Position numbers and translations under genes: made by a program | The notes under the pieces: generated by a model | Database searches by the model: none | Told to the model about the DNA's origin: nothing | Seen by the model: the letters and a program-made list of their open reading frames with translations, nothing else | Source of the DNA: Nannochloris sp. 'desiccata' | Taxonomy: Eukaryota; Chlorophyta; Trebouxiophyceae; Chlorellales; Chlorellaceae | Direction: 5' to 3' | DNA length: 64,000 nucleotides | Assembly: GCA_019044685.2 (NCBI GenBank) | Contig: JAGTXX020000009.1 | Location: forward strand, 1,426,001-1,490,000 | Part shown: piece after piece, positions 33,401-44,428 of the stretch | How positions within the stretch are numbered: position 1 is the first letter of the stretch | Layout: each line of letters begins with the position of its first letter

Positions 33401-34047
33401 CAATGCGTCTGGAAGCAGTACCGGAAATGAATTATGATCCCATGGCAGTACCTCCACGTGGTGAGGTGTGTGTCAAGGGACCTGCTGTATTTACTGGGTA
33501 TTATAAGGCGGATGATAAGACGACTGAGGTGCTTGAATCCGATGGATGGTTCCATACTGGAGACATTGGGGAATTGACTCCGTCTGGTGCTCTCCGCATC
33601 ATTGATCGTAAAAAGAACATTTTCAAACTTTCTCAAGGTGAATACATCGCTGTGGAAAAGGTTGAAGGTATCTACAGCCGTGAAGCCGCTGTAGAACAGA
33701 TCTTTGTGTACGGAAACTCCTTTGAGAGCTCTTTGGTAGCCGTTGTGGTGCCGAATGTGGAAGCCATTCGCAGCTGGTCTTCTGCCGGAGCGGGCGCCAC
33801 GGCCGCTCAGCTTTGTGCTGACCCTGCTGTCAAAGCTAAAATGCTTGAAACGATGACGGCAACTGCTAAAGAGGGCAAACTCAAAGGATTTGAACAGGTC
33901 AGGGCTGTGTACTTGGAGCCAGAGCTGTTTGCCGTCGAGAACGAGCTGCTGACCCCTACTTTCAAATTGAAGCGTCCTCAGTTGCAAAAGAAATATCAAG
34001 CTGAGATCGATGCGATGTACGCCGCTATGAAGACCAATACAAGGTAA
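30424..34047 (+). CDS. LACS: Long-chain acyl-CoA synthetase with three mutually exclusive exons
   Basis: Activates long-chain fatty acids to acyl-CoA through an acyl-AMP intermediate. Constant exons: 30424-30509, 30673-31288 and 32907-34047. Between the last two lie three alternative exons (31532-31665, 32016-32152, 32550-32683), one used per mRNA, giving a 658- or 659-residue enzyme of normal LACS length. Exon 2 ends inside the AMP-binding signature YTSGTTGDPK (about residue 234). The last exon has GDIKGLVDDIGALRPTLFCG, the acyl-AMP loop QGYGLTETCA, SDGWFHTGDIGELTP and the LACS signature DRKKNIFKLSQGEYIAVEKV. Each variable exon supplies the continuation from KG(V/A) to PLAHIF(D/E)R. Each has phase 0 at the left and phase 2 at the right; zero, two or three copies shift the frame. 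No clear signal peptide or PTS1 (C-terminus is KTNTR). Confidence 0.95.
31532..31665 (+). other. LACS alternative exon A (134 nt)
   Basis: Bounded by ATCAG and GTGGGT. Encodes GVELTHSGVLGAIISMKNFT ... FLPLAHIFDR. It keeps the canonical Thr-His after the AMP-binding loop, so it may be the ancestral version. Joining exon B directly after A gives a TGA stop within a few codons. Confidence 0.88.
31764..31792 (+). repeat. GA-rich tract in the LACS intron between exons A and B
   Basis: Nearly pure GA repeat interrupted by TAA. It is complementary to CT-rich tracts in the intron before exon A (about 31473-31500) and in the intron after exon C (about 32766-32800). It could pair with either in the pre-mRNA. 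Confidence 0.6.
32016..32152 (+). other. LACS alternative exon B (137 nt)
   Basis: Bounded by TTGCAG and GTTAGT. Encodes GALLSHGAVIATIASQRTFE ... YLPLAHIFDR, one residue longer than A and C. It has Ala where A and C have Val, and Ser-His instead of Thr-His. Confidence 0.88.
32550..32683 (+). other. LACS alternative exon C (134 nt)
   Basis: Bounded by CTGCAG and GTGCAG (a weaker donor). Encodes GVELSHGAVVETVISLAWFL ... FLPLAHIFER. The middle is more hydrophobic (AWFLYAH) than in A or B, which would change the pocket side of this segment. Confidence 0.86.
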
Positions 34048-34410
34048 ACTACAGAAGTTGGACTACAGAAGTTGGACGGGTGGTTATATCTCTAAAGGGC
34101 TTTATACGTAGGTATTAATAAAACTAAATAGAAATTTAACAGGATTTTCCGGTACTCGTTTTTTTTTTTTTATACGACAAACTAAAGGGATTACAAATAA
34201 GATCATAGTACTCTTTGGACGGTATCACACGAAGTGTTGTTTATCTTCGTTGTTTAAAATAATCTCTATATCTCCCCTGTTTCTATAATAATATTAGTGA
34301 AAAATAAAAAAGTAATAGATACCACCTGCTGATGCTGGTGGTGAAGAGAAGGAAAAAAGAAGACGTTGTTGTAAAAATTAAGCTTTTACATGTTTTTTTG
34401 ACGACAAGAA
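34048..34410. other. Convergent 3' spacer (LACS / NELF-C)
   Basis: 363 bases of AT-rich sequence with a short tandem duplication (ACAGAAGTTGGAC twice) just after the LACS stop and a T run near 34160. No gene is seen. Confidence 0.5.
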
Positions 34411-37079
34411 CTACCTGACTGCAAACCCAGAATTTCTCAACGACATATTTAGTTCACGTAAGTACAACGTCTCTTCCCTTCTTAGTACATTCTCAGAGGA
34501 AGAAGAACCAGCCCTACTGGCTTTATGTGTCGACAAACTTTCCTCACAAGCTGCAGCGAATTCTGCTAAAAGTGCACCTCGCGCCATCCACGCCTTTGAT
34601 CCCATTTTTTGCCGCAACGCACCTCCAATAGCCCCCAAACGCACCATAGAAGCAGCAAAATGCGTTGAATAAGGAGGTGAAGCAATCTCCAAAACACCAA
34701 AGAAGAAAACTCTGACTAAACTCGCATCGGCATTTCGCGCCCAGCGTTCTGCCCATTCCAGTACCTGCTCCACTCTGCCTGCACCAACAAGCGCGACTGC
34801 GACTTGTAGTAATGCACGTGCTACATCAGGACCAGATGGAGCCGCGCCCATAACTCCTAGAGCGGAAGAAATTAAAGAAAGTACCGTGAAATGCATGCTA
34901 TGCTGTTGTCGTACTATCGCTAAAAATAAAGGTAAGAAAGGTGGTTCTTTATGAATATGATACGCAGTAGCCCAATAGTCGTGAGAAGTAAGGCGAGAAC
35001 GAAGCATACTTAATAAACCTGCAGCACAGCAAGGTTCCTGCATGGCTAATTCCCCCTTTTCTCGTTCTTCAGTGCTTAAAATTTCATCTCGGAGAGCTTT
35101 ATGGGCTAGCTCAGCTGCGATTTCTAGTGCTTTGCGTGCAGAGATAGCTGCAGATTGATCTAATGGGGAGGAAATAGGAGCAGCAGCCTTATTTGTATCT
35201 TGCTTTTTATGAACAGCATTTGTGTCATTATATTCCTCGCTGTCATCCAAAGCAGCTACCGCGAGGGAAAGAACCCCCACAAACGCAGCCTGTGCTTCAT
35301 TTTGCAGCTGCTTTCCTGGAGAAAACACAGCTTGAAGAAGCACTTGTATTAATCTAGGTTGCCGTAATAAAGCAACCTTTGGCCTGCGAGGTCGTCTGCT
35401 CCCACGAAATTCTTCCTCTTCATCTTTTCTTCCTTTTTTTTCTTGAGGAGGAGAACAGTACAGGCGATACAACCTGATGACATCAGATGTCGTCGCAGGA
35501 GCACCACCAGAAGTACTAGCTAATATATCAGATACCAGCCAAGCTGCTGTAGATGCCTCGTCTTCTTCCTCACCACTATGTATTTCAAACTGCAAAGCTG
35601 CTTCTGGTTCATACCACCGATGCATCTTCCACGGCGCAGGCCCTGGTACTGCGGCTTCCATTTCTTGGGCTAATCTCAAGAAACGAGGTGCCCACGGCTG
35701 CGTCATATCCGTCGATAAGTCTCTTAACAATTGCTGTGCATGAACATATGCGTGTTGACTCTCTACTGCACCTTCGCATAATTCTTTGCTCAATTGTTGT
35801 AGTGTCACTTCATCACGGGCTGCTGCTGCTTGTTTTAAACGTACAGCGAGTAATCTATGATACACTCCGAAGTAGCCAACCAGGCTGGCACCCACGGCAG
35901 CTGCTTCAACGTCTCTTCCAGGTTGCATTAAAATTTTCTGCATCGCAAAGTTTAATAACAAGCTATTTTGATACTTTGCAGATAAGGTGTAGATGATTCC
36001 ACGACCTTCACGGTCGGAAATTAAGCCGCTAAGCCATTTGGGGGCACCACTACCTCCCGCAGAAAATATTCCTGAAAATTTTTGTGGGTCGAACTTTTCT
36101 AATACAAGTTGACGAAGAAAGTACGCTTCATCCATTGCTGAAAATGGTACTACTCCTGTTGCTGCAGTACCACCGGCCTCTCTTTGTTGTATATTTCGAT
36201 GATGAATTCCTTCTATTTCATCTCCTTCGGGTTTGTTGTTGTTGGTATCACTTCCCGTTCCTGGGTGGTGCCGCTGTTGTTGTTGTTGTTTTGTAAGAGG
36301 CAACTGCAGCTGAGCATCACCCCCTGCCGCATGAGCATTTACATCATTATCACCTCCCCCAACTCCAGATGGTTGAGCTACACTATGACTAGGCGGCGTG
36401 GACCCTGCTACTCTTGACGTTGGTTGGCTCGGTGTGGCACCTGCTACTTCATTGCCATCATTGCTGTCTAATAATTTCAACCAACTGCACGCTAAATTTG
36501 CCATTTGGGCATAGCCAACGTAATTTTCTGTTAAAATTTCAACTGCGTGTTTTGGGTGGCCTTGAGCTTTGACGTAATCTCTTAGACTTGCAAGTATACT
36601 AGGCTCCATCACAGCATCAGGTTGCCGGAGCGTCGCTTCGAGTTCGTTGAGCCGTGCAGCAGAGTCTGGGCCGTTTCCTGCTGGCGGAGGCTGTAATGGG
36701 GGAAGGGCAGCAGCAGCAGCAGCAGTGGCGGCGGCGGCAATAGGGTTGGCATTATCTTTTGGAGGCGGGAACAAAGAGGGGCGGTGTCTTTTCGATGGAG
36801 GAGGGTCTGGTTGGCTAGATTGAGCTGCTGCACCAGAACTTTCACCGCTTTCGACTGAAAAGGCTTCTCTACTATTCCCATCGTGTGAAAATATTGGCTC
36901 TGGTGCCAGGGGCTCCTCTGAGGAAGAGGAGGGAGTAGGATCCTGAACGATGGACGGCGAAAAAATTATTAACTAGTTACTGGGTGGCGCTGAAGTCAAT
37001 TCGTTGTCCAGGCATGCCTGTGTATGATCATATACATGTAGAAAATAAGTACCTTCTTGTCCTTGCTTTTGCCTCCCAT
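34411..37079 (-). CDS. NELFCD: NELF-C/D (TH1) homologue, negative elongation factor subunit
   Basis: NELF holds RNA polymerase II in promoter-proximal pausing; NELF-C/D (TH1) is its helical scaffold subunit. Two exons: 37079-37053 (only MGGKSKDKK) and 36942-34411 (intron GTACTT/GTTCAG, phase 0), 852 residues. The exon 2 frame has only TTG near its start, so the short first exon is needed. The first 250 residues are low-complexity (Pro, Ser, Gly, Gln). The TH1 part runs to the end, with blocks that parallel human NELF-C: SLLLNFAMQKIL, ESQHAYVHAQQLLRDLS, LIQVLLQAVFSPGKQLQNEA, and DASLVRVFFFGVLEIASPPY followed by STHFAASMV. The last pair is the best match (human: SLIRYFVTEVLDVIAPPY). Acidic and basic insertions make it longer than the human protein (about 590). 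Assigned from remembered family sequence, so moderately sure. Confidence 0.78.
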
Positions 37080-37369
37080 TTTTATTCAGTTTTCAAAAAA
37101 GAGATCAGAATTGAAAGATAATCGCTGGAGTATTAAAGGAGCGTATTCGTTCTAGAGGCACCGCAGCTTCATCATGTTCTATTTATTGAATATTATAACA
37201 GCTTTATTAGATAGCTCTTCGCCAATTTATGGGCTGTTCAAAATATGGCGCTGTTCAGGCTGTTCACAGCAGTTGAGGTATTCTGGCCATTTCCAATCTC
37301 AATAGTAACTATCGATCAATAATTTTACTTCATTGCACTTTGGCACAAGTATAAGAGCCTCTGATAAAA

Positions 37370-40300
37370 ATGCGGCGAGGTATTAGCGATGACAAAGCGA
37401 CAAAACAGGCATTAATTGCAAAGCTAGCGGCTGCCAAAAAACAAACAGAAAATGGCTCACGTCCGAATCGCCCTATCATAGGTCTTTCCGATAGTAGTGA
37501 TGAAGACGAAAACGCGTCCTTAGGCTCAGAACATTCACGAAACTCAAGTGATCTGGAGGCAGATGAGATGGCGCCAGTTGTTGCTCCAACAACCTCTTTC
37601 AACAGACTCCGCAAGCAAGATTCTGCTAGCACTGAGTTCTCTAAGAGTAGGTCTCATGTGACAACGGCATCAGCTTCTGCTTCTTCTGTTGCTGATTCTT
37701 TAGTAAACGGCATGCAAGGCCTCAGTGTTGCCGGTGGTGGGGGCGTCAAGAGCACCAACAACATTAAAAGTTTCACTAGGCAACCTTCTGGTGCTGCTCC
37801 AGCTAAGAAAAATCTCACAGATATGAACAGAGTTGAAGAAGGCGGTAAAATTAATGACGACGCTAACTGCCTTGTTCTCAAGGATCATTCCCGCCCCTCC
37901 ACCCACCAATTCCGCCTCTCCCCCAAACTCAGCTCCACTCTCTACCCACACCAAATAGAAGGCGTTACATGGCTATACGGACTCTGGAAAGTCGGAGCTG
38001 GGGGTATCCTAGCCGATGACATGGGTCTTGGAAAAACGATGCAGACTTCAGCCTTTCTTACTGGTTTAATACTGAATAATCTTGCCTCTCGAGCTCTTAT
38101 TTTAGCCCCCACAACGCTATTAGCTACATGGGAAAAGGAGCTAAAAGCGTGTGGCTTAGGGTCATTAACGCACCAGTATTATGGCACTCCGTCGGAGAGA
38201 GAAAGAGCCTTGAGAAGAGTGGTTGGTGCCAATGGAAGGGGAGTGATCTTAACGACATATGGAATGGTACTGCATAATGCAGAGTTGTTAGCACAGCATG
38301 CGCAGCATGATCCCGATGATGGACCATTATGGGATTTAATCATTATGGATGAGGTAAGACCAACTTACCACAGTAGACTTTTATTTTAAACAACTTCAAT
38401 TTCAACCAATATTTTTTTCCTCCGTTTCTTTTTACTTTTTCCGTACTTTGCTGCTTGCTAGTGAAAACTCTTTCTTACCTTTTCTTTCACTGTTTTGCCT
38501 CACACAATCTCATAGTACACGTCTCTTCTCTGTTTAATTTCTTCTATACAGGGTCACAAATTAAAGAATCCTAAAATGCAGCTACGAGCTCGTGTAGAGA
38601 TGCTTCCTGTCCGTCAACGCCTCATCCTCTCTGGGACACCCATCCAAAACAACTTAATGGAGATGCATGCCTTATTCGATCTCGTCTGTCCTGGCTTATT
38701 AGGCGATTTCAAATCATTTAAAGACCACTACGAAAAGCGTATCACTGCTGGCAGTGATAAACATGCAACCATTGGGGAAAAAGAGCGGGGGTCGGCAACG
38801 GCAGCTGCCTTGAGAAATGCGATTGCGCCTCATATATTGCGGAGAGAGAAGAAAGATGTGTTTGGAGATGAAACAGTCGCAGAAAAGAATTGTTCTGATC
38901 TTACTAATAATATACATACCAGTAATCTAAGTACCATAACGAGTGCCTCAAAGGACGCTTTCTTCTCTACAGCTCCTAGTACTTCTTGTGCTACAATACA
39001 CAACGATACCACCTCTGCTTCCACGAATACTGCGACCAACACTGATCACCCTACTACCGGTGCAGTACCCGGGTCAATGCCTCGTAAAAACGATTTTGTA
39101 GTCTGGCTTCGCTTAAAACCAAATCAACGTGCCTTGTACGAATCTTTCTTAAACTCAGATTCTGTACGACAAGTTCTCAACCGTACGAAATCTGCGTTGG
39201 CGTCATTGACCGTGTTGAAGAAGATATGTGATCACCCGGCGTTGTTATCTGAAAGAGCAGCGGAAGGGATTATTTCAGGCGCAGAGAGAGCTGCTCGGAA
39301 AGCTCAAGGACTTGACGGGCAGAAGAGGAATAGTACTAAAAAGAAAAAGAAAGGTAGAAAGAATGAAAATTATATTGACGAAATATTCGCTTCTTCTGAT
39401 TCTGAAGACGCGGACGAAGAAGAAGAAAGCGATGAAGAATTGGAGGAGGGGGAGTATCGATTACCTCATAAAAATAAAAATACTCCAACGGCTCAACTTA
39501 ATGCTTCAACCTCTAATGACCCTGCTATTGTTTCTTCTGACTACGATACATGGCTCGACAGTGGCTTGGATCACAAAATTCTGGATGATCTTCACAAAAC
39601 CGGCTTTGAAGCATCATGCAAAACAGTTTTTGTATTGTCATTGCTACGCAACTTGGTTGCGCACGGGCATCGAACTTTAGTTTTCTCACAATCTAGGGTT
39701 ATGCTTGACATTCTCGAAGCTGCAGTCCGAGCGGAAGGGTGGCATTTATGTCGAATAGATGGCACTGTGAGTGCTCAAGAACGTGCACATCGGGTCAACA
39801 CTTTCCAAACAACGTCGAACATTCCAATATTTTTATTAACGAGTCAAGTTGGCGGCCTGGGGTTGACTTTAACAGCAGCAGACCGCGTTATTGTTGTAGA
39901 TCCTTCGTGGAATCCGTCCGTAGATAGTCAAAGCGTTGATCGCGCGTATCGTATTGGTCAAAAACGTGACGTGGTAGTGTATCGACTCATTAGTTGTGGT
40001 ACGGTAGAGGATAAAATTTATCGTAAACAAGTTTTCAAAGGAGGACTTTCTAGGACAGGGATGCAAGATGGTGAGCAATTTCGTTATTTCTCCGCAGCAG
40101 AACTCCGAGATATGTTCAGATTAGATCCAGTAGAAGCGGTAGAAAGTAGTACACAGAAGCAATTGCATGTGTTGCATGCTAAGCAACGGCAATCGACCCT
40201 GGAATTAGAAAATCATCTGACATTTTTAACGTCTTTAGACGGTTTTTCGGGGATAAGTGATCACGATTTGTTGTATTCAGTAAAAGAGGTAGAAGGAAAT

Positions 40301-41368
40301 GGAGGACCTGAAATGGGAAGTGCTGCGGCAGGAGTGCCGTTGCCAGCAGAGTATCAACCTGGCTTTGCTGTGCCTAGTCCTTTAAAGAAAAATAACCGAG
40401 GCGGCGGTGGTGGTGGTGGTGCTGGGAGTCAAGAATGGGGTGGCGATGGCGATATATCTGCCATGTTTGGTAAAATGCTATCTATAGGTAATAATAATAA
40501 TAATAGTGGAGGTGGTGGTTTTGGTAATAAGAAGAAAGTAGGGCCGCCCTCTTATGAAGCTTCCACAGCGGCAGTAGCCGCCGCCACGTCTGCTGCCTCT
40601 GCACCTTCAATTCAAACAGGTGGTAGAATCTCTCCTGAATCGTCCTTCTCTGAGCTTGATATTCAACAAAAACAGCTGGAATCGTTACAATTGCAATTGG
40701 GAAAACAAGAATCATTGCTTTCAAACCCTGTGTTGGTGGCGGGGCTTGTGGATGGTGGAGCAAAAATAAGAGCAAGAGCTGAGCAACTGCGACAAGAAAT
40801 TTTAGAATTCGGTGGCGTACTGGAATGCGAATCTCAAGATCAGCAAGGCATTCCTCGTCATGTACGTGATGATCCACTGGTTGCTGCAGAAAGGCAGGAA
40901 GGGGTATATCTTCCAGCTCTAGGTGCAGCTGAGGTGCCACCGCCTCCTCCACCGCCGCCGCCTCCTCCTGCTCCTGCTACTGAGAAGCCTTCTTCACAGA
41001 GTCTCAGTCCTTTTCAGATGATTAAATCAAGTATTATGGGCCTGTTTGGAAGTGGCGATGCCACGCCGGCAGTGGTGCCGCCGCCTCCTCCACCGCCGCC
41101 GCCGCCTTGTGAAGAGCAACAGCCAGCAACACCTACTGCTCGTTTAGACAGCGCTTTCGAGCAAGAACAAACGCAAGTTCTTTCTGACACCAATAAGGAA
41201 GCGTTAAAAGACCTTAAATGGCAATTATATCAGCGTGCAAAGGAATTAGCAGCGTCTGAAGCCTCTGGGAATACAGTAGCGACAGCAGCTCTCCGCCAAG
41301 AGGTTGAAGAGCTCAACACTCAATATGGAAAGGCAAAGGAAGCATCAAATACTGTTTTTATTATGTAA
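37370..41368 (+). CDS. SNF2-family DNA translocase, ERCC6L/PICH-like (plant CHR24 group)
   Basis: ATP-dependent DNA translocase; PICH acts on ultrafine anaphase bridges and decatenation. Two exons: 37370-38353 and 38552-41368 (intron 38354-38551, GTAAGA/TACAG, phase 0), 1266 residues. The intron falls inside the Walker B box, IIMDE|GHKLKNPK. Helicase motifs: GGILADDMGLGKTMQ, ILAPTTLLATWEKEL, ILSGTPIQNNLMEMHALFD, FLLTSQVGGLGLTLTAADRV and SVDRAYRIGQKRDVVVYRL. The block RKNDFVVWLRLKPNQRALYE followed by VLKKICDHPALLS is specific to the ERCC6L subgroup. Insertions include an acidic region between helicase lobes. The C-terminal third has poly-Gly, poly-Asn and two poly-Pro runs, then a predicted coiled coil. 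It diverges from NELF-C (290 bases). Confidence 0.92.
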
Positions 41369-41718
41369 ATTACAACCCAGAATAAATAAATGCGCCTAAA
41401 AGGTAGTACTAACAAAACATTGGTTTCTTTATTTGTGGATATATTTTTGAAAACACACCCCGCTAAGAATTTTTACAGAAAATGCATACGAGCATTTGAT
41501 TGCGCTACTAATGCCGCTATTTGATATATGAAACTCTAGATAACTATTCGAATAGAAAAACAGGAACTCTCGTGATATAAAATCAAATCAAAAAACAAAA
41601 ACATCACTAGGAGCTATATGACTAAAAATCGCTAATCTTTAACAAAACAAACTTTGTTTGAAACAACTCCTCTACTACAAGTACCACTTTGCTTTCTTCC
41701 TTTTTAAATTTCAAACAT
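41369..41718. other. Convergent 3' spacer (ERCC6L / malate synthase)
   Basis: 350 bases of AT-rich sequence, presumably two 3' UTRs. No gene is seen. Confidence 0.5.
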
Positions 41719-43371
41719 CTACATCTTTGACCGTGCACCACCACTTTGCCCTTTTTCATTCACAAACTCTTCTGCCAAAATGATATCGTACGCGGGTAAC
41801 GTCAAAAAATCTGGCAAATCTCGTGCAGCCACCATTTGTTTAAACAATGCTGCTGCCTCCAAGTAGTGGCCAGTGGCGAATCTGGCGTTACCAACCTGTC
41901 TTCGCAGCTCATCCAGTTCTTCTAAAATAAATTTCGCAGCACGATCAAGGGTTAACGCTTGCCCATCATCTAAGACCGCCCCGTGTTTTACCCATTGCCA
42001 CGCTTGAGTTCTAGAAATCTCTGCTGTGGCTGCATCCTCCATGAGATTATGCAAAGGGACACAGCCATTGCCGCCTAGCCACGCTTCCAAGTACTGCACA
42101 CTCACATTGATATTCATACGTAAGGCACCAACTGTACGAGGACCATCTGGTACCGCCAGTAATTCGTTGGCAGCCACATTCACATCTGTCCTCGGTTTTG
42201 AAGTGATTTGATTTGGGGTCTTCATATGGTCGTCAAAAATTGATTTCGCGATCGAGATTAGACCCGGGTGAGCTACCCACGTCCCATCATGTCCATCAGT
42301 GACTTCACGGAGTTTGTCTGCACGAACTTTATCCATGACCGCTTGATTGGCAGCAGCGTCATTCTTGATTGGAATGAAGGCCGACATGCCGCCAATTGCA
42401 TGAACTCCACGCTTGTGGCACGTTTTAATCACCATAGTAGTGTACGCACGCATGAATGGCATGTCCATGGTGAGATATCCACGATCAGGGAAGATTCTAG
42501 AAGGATCTGCTCTGAGAGTTTTCATTGCAGAGAACAAGTAGTCCCACCTACCGCAGTTGAGCCCCGCTGAGTGATCTCGAAGCTCGTACAAGAATTCGTC
42601 CATCTCAAAGGCAGCTGGCAAAGTTTCGATAAGACAAGTCGCTTTAATGCTACCACGCGGAATACCTAAACCAGCTTGTGCAGCGAGAAAGATATCGTTC
42701 CATACACGACATTCCAAATGAGATTGCATCTTAGGAAGGTAGTAATAGGGCCCGGAGCCATGATCAAGTAAATATTTGGCATTGTGGAAAAAATGGAGTC
42801 CGAAATCAAAGATAGCGCCAGGAATAGGATGCCCGTCTACAAGAACGTGCTTTTCCCATAAATGCCAGCCCCTGGGTCGAATAATCATCACAGCGGGGGA
42901 GGGGCCAAGTTTGTAAGATTTCCCACCAGTTTGCATTGAGATGGTGCCACGGACAGCGTCGTGAAGATTGACTTGGCCAGAGATAAGGTTATCCCAGGTA
43001 GGACAATTACTATCTTCAAAATCAGGCATAAAGCATTTAGCTCCAGAGTTGAGTGCGTTGATAACCATTTTGCGATCAGTGGGGCCGGTGATCTCAACAC
43101 GACGGTCTTGGAGATCAGCAGGAAGAGGGGCGACTTTCCAGGTTCCTTCACGGATTCGACGAGTTTCTTCGAGGAAATGAGGGCGTTCTCCTGCATCGAA
43201 ACGAGCTTGGCGTTCTTCCCGGCGGTGGAGGAGCTCAGTAACACGAGGAGTGAAGTTGCGAGCGAGATGGGAGATGAAATCTAGAGCTTGAGGGGTGAGA
43301 ATACCGCGGTATTCAGGACGGAGTGGGGCCAAAATAGTGGCTCCACCTAAGGTGGTAGGCGTCAAAGTCAT
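41719..43371 (-). CDS. MLS: Malate synthase (glyoxylate cycle)
   Basis: Condenses glyoxylate with acetyl-CoA to malate, usually in peroxisomes/glyoxysomes. Single exon, 550 residues, the standard length of isoform A. Family blocks: FLEETRRIREGTWKVAPLP, DRRVEITGPTDRKMVINAL, FMPDFEDSNCPTWDN, RPRGWHLWEKHV, GPYYYLPKMQSHLE, ATCLIETLPAAFEMDEFLYE, LNCGRWDYLFS, VHAIGGMSAFIPI, DGTWVAHPG and the C-terminal RTQAWQWVKHGAVLDDG. The extreme C-terminus is SKM, which can act as a type 1 peroxisomal signal in plants. Codon use is biased to common codons. Acyl-CoA metabolism is also represented at 30424 (LACS), but the genes are not adjacent. The 5' end is unambiguous because the ATG is followed at once by conserved sequence. 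Confidence 0.97.
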   Translation of the reverse strand: MTLTPTTLGGATILAPLRPEYRGILTPQALDFISHLARNFTPRVTELLHRREERQARFDAGERPHFLEETRRIREGTWKVAPLPADLQDRRVEITGPTDRKMVINALNSGAKCFMPDFEDSNCPTWDNLISGQVNLHDAVRGTISMQTGGKSYKLGPSPAVMIIRPRGWHLWEKHVLVDGHPIPGAIFDFGLHFFHNAKYLLDHGSGPYYYLPKMQSHLECRVWNDIFLAAQAGLGIPRGSIKATCLIETLPAAFEMDEFLYELRDHSAGLNCGRWDYLFSAMKTLRADPSRIFPDRGYLTMDMPFMRAYTTMVIKTCHKRGVHAIGGMSAFIPIKNDAAANQAVMDKVRADKLREVTDGHDGTWVAHPGLISIAKSIFDDHMKTPNQITSKPRTDVNVAANELLAVPDGPRTVGALRMNINVSVQYLEAWLGGNGCVPLHNLMEDAATAEISRTQAWQWVKHGAVLDDGQALTLDRAAKFILEELDELRRQVGNARFATGHYLEAAALFKQMVAARDLPDFLTLPAYDIILAEEFVNEKGQSGGARSKM

Positions 43372-44428
43372 TTTGACACAGCAAGGTTATATTTTTTTCT
43401 GTAAGATTGGGAATTAAATCAACGTGTTAATAAACTACTATAGGAGAAAAATACCCTAATTAAAACCACATTGAACATGTCGGGTGAGTACAGGTGATGT
43501 ATGTGGCCTGCAATATCTCGAAATGCGTCAACATAGTTGCATTTTTAAAAACCTACGTATTATTTTGAGATGCCAAGATGCTCCTGCTTGCAACAATGCT
43601 CAAGCGCTCTGCAGACCTGGCTGGATTCTATATGATCCGTGAAAATTAAAAGAATTGATTTGAAGCTGTGACCATGAGGGTTTAGTAATTTTTTGGGGGG
43701 CCGCCAACTCAGCTCCGAAACGAGACTCTCAGTCTCAACTTCGAAAATTTTCAAAAGCGCTGTTCTTCCACTGAATGATGAAAGCTATCCCCCCTTGGAA
43801 AAAGCCTAGTCCATCATACAGAGTGAGCTTACAAGTTTTGTGATTTTTGTTGCAAAGGATATACGCTACACTAGATAAAGTGGCAGAAATGCGCTACAGC
43901 AGATGGAAAAATGACTCATTTTTTTATTTTAACGCCCGACGACGACGGGGCGGCTGAAATTATCAAAAAAGGGCAAAAAAAAGCAGGAACAAAGCATTAA
44001 AACTAGACTACACTGATTCTTATTTTTTATGGGAATATATAGTATGCAATATTAGGATCATCATGGTATACAGACAAGAACACAAAATGCCAAAAAAGAA
44101 CTTTTATAAAACACACACGAACAAAAAAAAAATGCCGTTTCTCAAAAGTGGGGAAAATCTACGAGAATCTGGCTGCTAAAAATCTACGGATGGGGGTTGT
44201 GGAAATGCCAAAATAGAAGAGAGAAACATCAAATAATGTACAAAGAACGGAAAGGACGGCGAAATAGCTAGTTGTCTTAAGGTTCTCCTAGAAATCCCCG
44301 ATACTAGATACAAAGGAAGCTATCGAGGTACTATATAGTCTATACTATATATACTATCGAGGTACTAGATTGAAAGGGAGCTATCGAGGTACAACACGAC
44401 TAGGTGGGTAGAATACTAAATATGCTTG
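43372..44428. other. 1-kb spacer between malate synthase and the nuclease gene
   Basis: Upstream of malate synthase and downstream of the nuclease gene, both on the minus strand. A 64-codon minus ORF at 43560-43754 has no domain. The part from about 43920 to 44400 is A-rich on the + strand, like the spacer at 18329-19963, and contains a short repeat cluster. No gene is supported. Confidence 0.45.
44320..44392. repeat. Three copies of a 12-bp motif CTATCGAGGTAC
   Basis: Copies at 44320-44331, 44354-44365 and 44381-44392, separated by TATA-like dinucleotide runs and ACTAGAT elements. It lies just downstream of the nuclease stop codon, so it may be in its 3' UTR. Function unknown. Confidence 0.8.

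Noticed and set aside
36609..36881. 90-codon minus ORF beginning MGIVEKPFQSK near the NELF-C start
   Set aside because: Out of frame with NELF-C; Leu-rich shadow of a Pro/Ala-rich segment.
40482..40952. 156-codon minus ORF inside the ERCC6L gene
   Set aside because: Antisense of Gly/Ala/Pro codon repeats of the helicase C-terminus.
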